DNA from: Lachnospiraceae bacterium
Lineage (GTDB): Bacteria > Bacillota > Clostridia > Lachnospirales > Lachnospiraceae
Direction: 5' to 3'
Length of the DNA stretch: 42,326 nucleotides
Assembly: GCA_009774145.1 (NCBI GenBank)
Contig: VSND01000037.1
Coordinates: 1 to 42,326, forward strand
Shown here: positions 39,893 through 42,326 of the stretch, one piece after another
Layout: every line of letters begins with the position of its first letter
How positions within the stretch are numbered: position 1 is the first letter of the stretch
The notes under the pieces: generated by a model
What the model was told of the DNA's origin: nothing
Database searches by the model: none
Seen by the model: the letters and a program-made list of their open reading frames with translations, nothing else
Program-made: the position numbers and the translations under genes

Positions 39893-41404
39893 ATGGTTCT
39901 TTCGCATAATCTGCCGGGAATCACAGCAGGCAGAAATATGTCAAAAAACAGGGCAAAATTAAGCAAAAATCTTGAAAAGCTGTCTTCAGGGTATCGGATC
40001 AACCGGGCCGGAGATGACGCAGCCGGACTTGCCATCTCGGAAGGCTTACGCTGGGAAATCAATGGGGTTGAACAGGCAAAGAGAAATATTCAGGATGGCA
40101 TCTGCCTGACAGAGACGGCAGACGGGGCCATGCAGGAGATCAATGCCATGCTGATTCGGGCAAGGAGGCTCAGTACGCAGGCGGCCAACGGTACATACAG
40201 TGAGGTTGAGAGAAGGGCGCTTCAGGAGGAAATTGATGAGATCAAAGCAGAAATCAACCGGATTACGGCCAGTACCAGGTTTAACGGTGTTGAACTGTTT
40301 CCCAGAGAACCCAAACAGGATTCTATCATTGATAATTCGGTAGAGATTTATCCGGTGACTTATCTGCCGGACTGGGTGGACGGCGGGAAAGCCATGGATG
40401 ATAAAGCGCAGACAGACAACTGGTCCACCACCCATGATTATACGGGAACCAGAACAGATAGTGCAGGCAATACGCAGACAGTGACCGGAACGGTTACTCT
40501 GAACCATGCCGCTGCCAGACTTGATTTTTCAAAGCTGAATGCGGATAATAAAGAGGAATTAATCGGAACCGGATTCTATTGTACATGTATTACCTGCAAT
40601 AACCATTACAGTGTAAAATTCACGGAGGGTACCGGAAGCAACAGAGTGGTAAGCGGCAGTCATTATGTATATGAGATCGGTATTGATCAGGTGCAGTCAG
40701 GAGAGGATCTGGTTAATGCCATATTAAAGGGACTTGGCGCGGGCAGTAATGGTATTGCAAATCCAATGAGTCACTATACCATGTGGCGGGCAGATCCGAA
40801 TCAGCCGGATCAGCTGATTTTGTATGATGACCGTTCGTCAGGCAGCCAGCCTCCGGAACTGAACGGCCTGACAGGCATTCAATGGAGTAATCCGCCCTGG
40901 AGTAATCAAAGTTTTGGTACGAGTACCAGACCCAACAGCACCAGCGGCATGTTTGGGCGCGGAGTGGCATATGAGCCGGGAACCTGGAAACCGCCGGTAA
41001 AACCGCCGGAACCGGATCTGTATCTGCAGATCGGCGCATCATCAAAGGAACAGCTGGGAATTCTTCTGCCAAGAGTCAGTGTTGATATTCTGGATCTGAA
41101 GGATGTTTCCGTGAGAACACTGGAGGAGGCAAATGCTTCTATAGAAATATTTGAAAATGCAATCGATCATGTGAGTTCTGAACGGGGACGCATGGGCGCC
41201 TGTGAGAAGCGTCTGGAGCATGCATACCAGTCTCAGGCTGTTGCTTCTGAGAATCTGACCCAGGCGGAGAGCCGTATCCGGGATACGGACATGGCGGAGG
41301 AGATGGTGAATTACACGAAGAACAATATTCTTCTGCAGGGGGCTCAGTCCATGCTTGTTCATGCCAATATGTTTCCGCAGAATGTTCTGAAGCTGTTGAG
41401 TTGA
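39893..41404 (+). CDS. flagellin with large variable domain and a Cys-rich motif
   Basis: 503 residues. Conserved N-terminal D0/D1 domain (1-140): SKNLEKLSSGYRINRAGDDA, AGLAISEGLR, MLIRARRLSTQAANGTYS. Conserved C-terminal D1/D0 domain (about 395-503): SERGRMGACEKRLEHAYQ, SRIRDTDMAEEMVNYTKNNI, and MLVHANMFPQNVLKLLS. The middle, about 255 residues, is the surface-exposed variable domain. It contains five cysteines in all, unusual for flagellin: C71, C230, C232, C235 (FYCTCITCNNHYS) and C437. The TLR5-type arginine and leucine of the D1 helix (RARRLSTQ) appear present. The start at 39893 is set by AGGAGG and the family N-terminus. Subunits are secreted by the flagellar type III apparatus and polymerise into the filament. 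Confidence 0.93.
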   Translation: MVLSHNLPGITAGRNMSKNRAKLSKNLEKLSSGYRINRAGDDAAGLAISEGLRWEINGVEQAKRNIQDGICLTETADGAMQEINAMLIRARRLSTQAANGTYSEVERRALQEEIDEIKAEINRITASTRFNGVELFPREPKQDSIIDNSVEIYPVTYLPDWVDGGKAMDDKAQTDNWSTTHDYTGTRTDSAGNTQTVTGTVTLNHAAARLDFSKLNADNKEELIGTGFYCTCITCNNHYSVKFTEGTGSNRVVSGSHYVYEIGIDQVQSGEDLVNAILKGLGAGSNGIANPMSHYTMWRADPNQPDQLILYDDRSSGSQPPELNGLTGIQWSNPPWSNQSFGTSTRPNSTSGMFGRGVAYEPGTWKPPVKPPEPDLYLQIGASSKEQLGILLPRVSVDILDLKDVSVRTLEEANASIEIFENAIDHVSSERGRMGACEKRLEHAYQSQAVASENLTQAESRIRDTDMAEEMVNYTKNNILLQGAQSMLVHANMFPQNVLKLLS

Positions 41405-41490
41405 CAGCGTCTGCAAAAGAACGGAATGCATTTGCAGCAGATGTATATTGGAATGATAAAAAAACGAATGGTATGAATTTATGAATGCTG

Positions 41491-41535
41491 TCGGCAGGTT
41501 ATTTTTATCCTCTGAAAAAATCTGCCGGATTTTCT
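41491..41535 (+). terminator. terminator-like hairpin between the flagellin genes
   Basis: tcggcag and ctgccgg pair across an A/T-rich loop and are followed by attttctt. It lies about 90 bp after the first flagellin stop. Confidence 0.55.
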
Positions 41536-41553
41536 TATGACTTTGATTTTTTT

Positions 41554-41561
41554 GCCGATAT
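41554..41561 (+). promoter_or_regulatory. sigma-28 (SigD/FliA)-type -10 box of the second flagellin
   Basis: GCCGATAT is the exact -10 sequence of SigD-type flagellin promoters. The -35 side is poor (ttat instead of taaa at the expected spacing). It lies 91 bp upstream of the second flagellin start. Confidence 0.6.
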
Positions 41562-41605
41562 AATAGGCAGAGACGAAGGTTATCTACTGAACATAGAGTC
41601 CAGAA

Positions 41606-41627
41606 CCGGCAGATGGCTTCCTGCCGG
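41606..41627 (+). promoter_or_regulatory. hairpin in the second flagellin leader
   Basis: ccggcag and ctgccgg form a perfect 7-bp stem with an 8-nt loop, just before aggagg and a second GGA motif (taggaag) at the ribosome binding region. GGA motifs at a flagellin start are typical of CsrA sites. No CsrA or FliW gene is in the window. Confidence 0.45.
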
Positions 41628-41652
41628 GGACAACAGGAGGTGGTAGGAAGAT

Positions 41653-42326
41653 ATGATTATAAGAAATAACATAGCAGGTATCAACGCTACCAGGAATAAA
41701 GGTATCTCGGAAGGAAAGATGAAGAAGAGTCTTGAAAAGCTTTCTTCCGGTTATCGAATCAACCGTGCAGGCGATGATGCGGCAGGACTGGCAATTTCGG
41801 AATTGATGCGGAATCAGATAAAAGGTCTGGATCAGGCCATGCGGAACTGCAATGATGGGATCAGTTTTACGAATACCGGAGACGGCGCGCTGGCGGAAGT
41901 ACATTCCATGTTATCAAGGATGAAGACACTGGCGGTACAGTCGGCGAACGGTACTTACAATTCTGTGGCAAGAGCGAATCTGGATAAGGAACGCGAAAAG
42001 CTGTTGGAAGAGATTGACCGAATTGGCGAGACATCTCATTTTTCAGGTATTCAGCTGTTCGGACATGATGATGTACCGAAGGGACCGCCTCTTCCGGAGA
42101 TTGTGGTTAATGATGATGTGATATTTCAGGTTGGCCCTTCAGCAGAGGAGACGCTGGTCATGGAGCGTTATTATATCGGAAGTGCGAATCTGAATCTTAA
42201 AGATACCAGTTTTGCATCTCTTCAGGATGCGAACGCGGCAGTACCGAAAATTGAAGAGGCAATCGAGGCAGTATCGGATGTCAGGGCGACTTTTGGAGCG
42301 GCCAGCAACCGTCTGCAGCATGCGTA
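41653..42326 (+). CDS. flagellin, partial (runs off the window end)
   Basis: An open frame from the ATG at 41653 (GGTAGGAAG upstream) with no stop before the window end, 224 codons visible. The N-terminal D0/D1 domain is standard: MIIRNNIAGINATRNKG, KSLEKLSSGYRINRAGDDAA, MKTLAVQSANGTYNSVARA and HFSGIQLFG. By residue 185 the sequence is already entering the C-terminal D1 helix (LKDTSFASLQDANAAVPKIE, then ATFGAASNRLQHA), so the variable domain is only about 40 residues and the full protein should be about 280-290 residues. One cysteine (C66, RNCNDG) is present. The TLR5-type residues look conserved. It differs clearly from the long flagellin upstream, so the filament may be of mixed composition. 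Confidence 0.93.
   Translation, partial: MIIRNNIAGINATRNKGISEGKMKKSLEKLSSGYRINRAGDDAAGLAISELMRNQIKGLDQAMRNCNDGISFTNTGDGALAEVHSMLSRMKTLAVQSANGTYNSVARANLDKEREKLLEEIDRIGETSHFSGIQLFGHDDVPKGPPLPEIVVNDDVIFQVGPSAEETLVMERYYIGSANLNLKDTSFASLQDANAAVPKIEEAIEAVSDVRATFGAASNRLQHA

Overview
The window looks like a chromosomal segment of an anaerobic, flagellated Firmicute, most likely a Lachnospiraceae-type Clostridium. This rests on protein character (trimeric [FeFe] hydrogenase, HydG, the TM1266-type regulator, UPF0210/ACT pair, PF09820/DUF1703 ATPases, Lachnospiraceae-like flagellins), strong AGGAGG ribosome binding sites and classical SigA promoters. No taxonomic search was possible.

Layout. 1-3.8 kb is a degraded edge: a complete IS1182-type element (56-2127, imperfect 17-bp terminal repeats) lies against the 5' stub of an IS256-family transposase and a sharp hairpin. 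A small coiled-coil gene and a multiply broken beta-glucoside-type PTS EIIBC pseudogene follow. 3.8-10 kb is a hydrogenase locus: hydG and a TM1266-family regulator on the minus strand, divergent from hydC-hydB-hydA on the plus strand (NAD(P)-linked, probably electron-bifurcating [FeFe] hydrogenase). 10-13.3 kb holds an orphan sensor kinase, preceded by a 119-bp promoter-bearing segment between 32-bp inverted repeats, and lysA. 13.4-20.4 kb has tRNA-Leu(CAA), tdk, a small zinc-finger membrane protein, polA, coaE, walJ, and the ACT/UPF0210 pair. 20.4-21.2 kb has no credible protein gene but holds repeats and a cobalamin riboswitch with a consensus promoter and a strong terminator. 21.2-24.3 kb (minus) is a KdpDE-like two-component pair and tmcAL. 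24.3-29.1 kb is topB, a left-handed beta-helix acyltransferase-like gene, traX-like, an HD hydrolase and a flavodoxin-like reductase. 29.1-34.7 kb is a second two-component system and ftsH.

34.7-42.3 kb is the most rearranged part. It has an 88-bp remnant of a PF09820/DUF1703 gene tail, an AT-rich frameshifted P-loop NTPase pseudogene whose last codons are a flagellin tail, an intact PF09820/DUF1703 ATPase-nuclease gene, an iron-type alcohol dehydrogenase, and two flagellin genes (the second runs off the window).

Items I consider most worth following: the orphan cobalamin riboswitch transcript, the inverted-repeat segment before the orphan kinase, a dispersed intergenic repeat family (three copies, always downstream of plus-strand genes), the NTPase/flagellin-tail fusion, and a flagellin carrying a Cys-rich motif in its variable domain.
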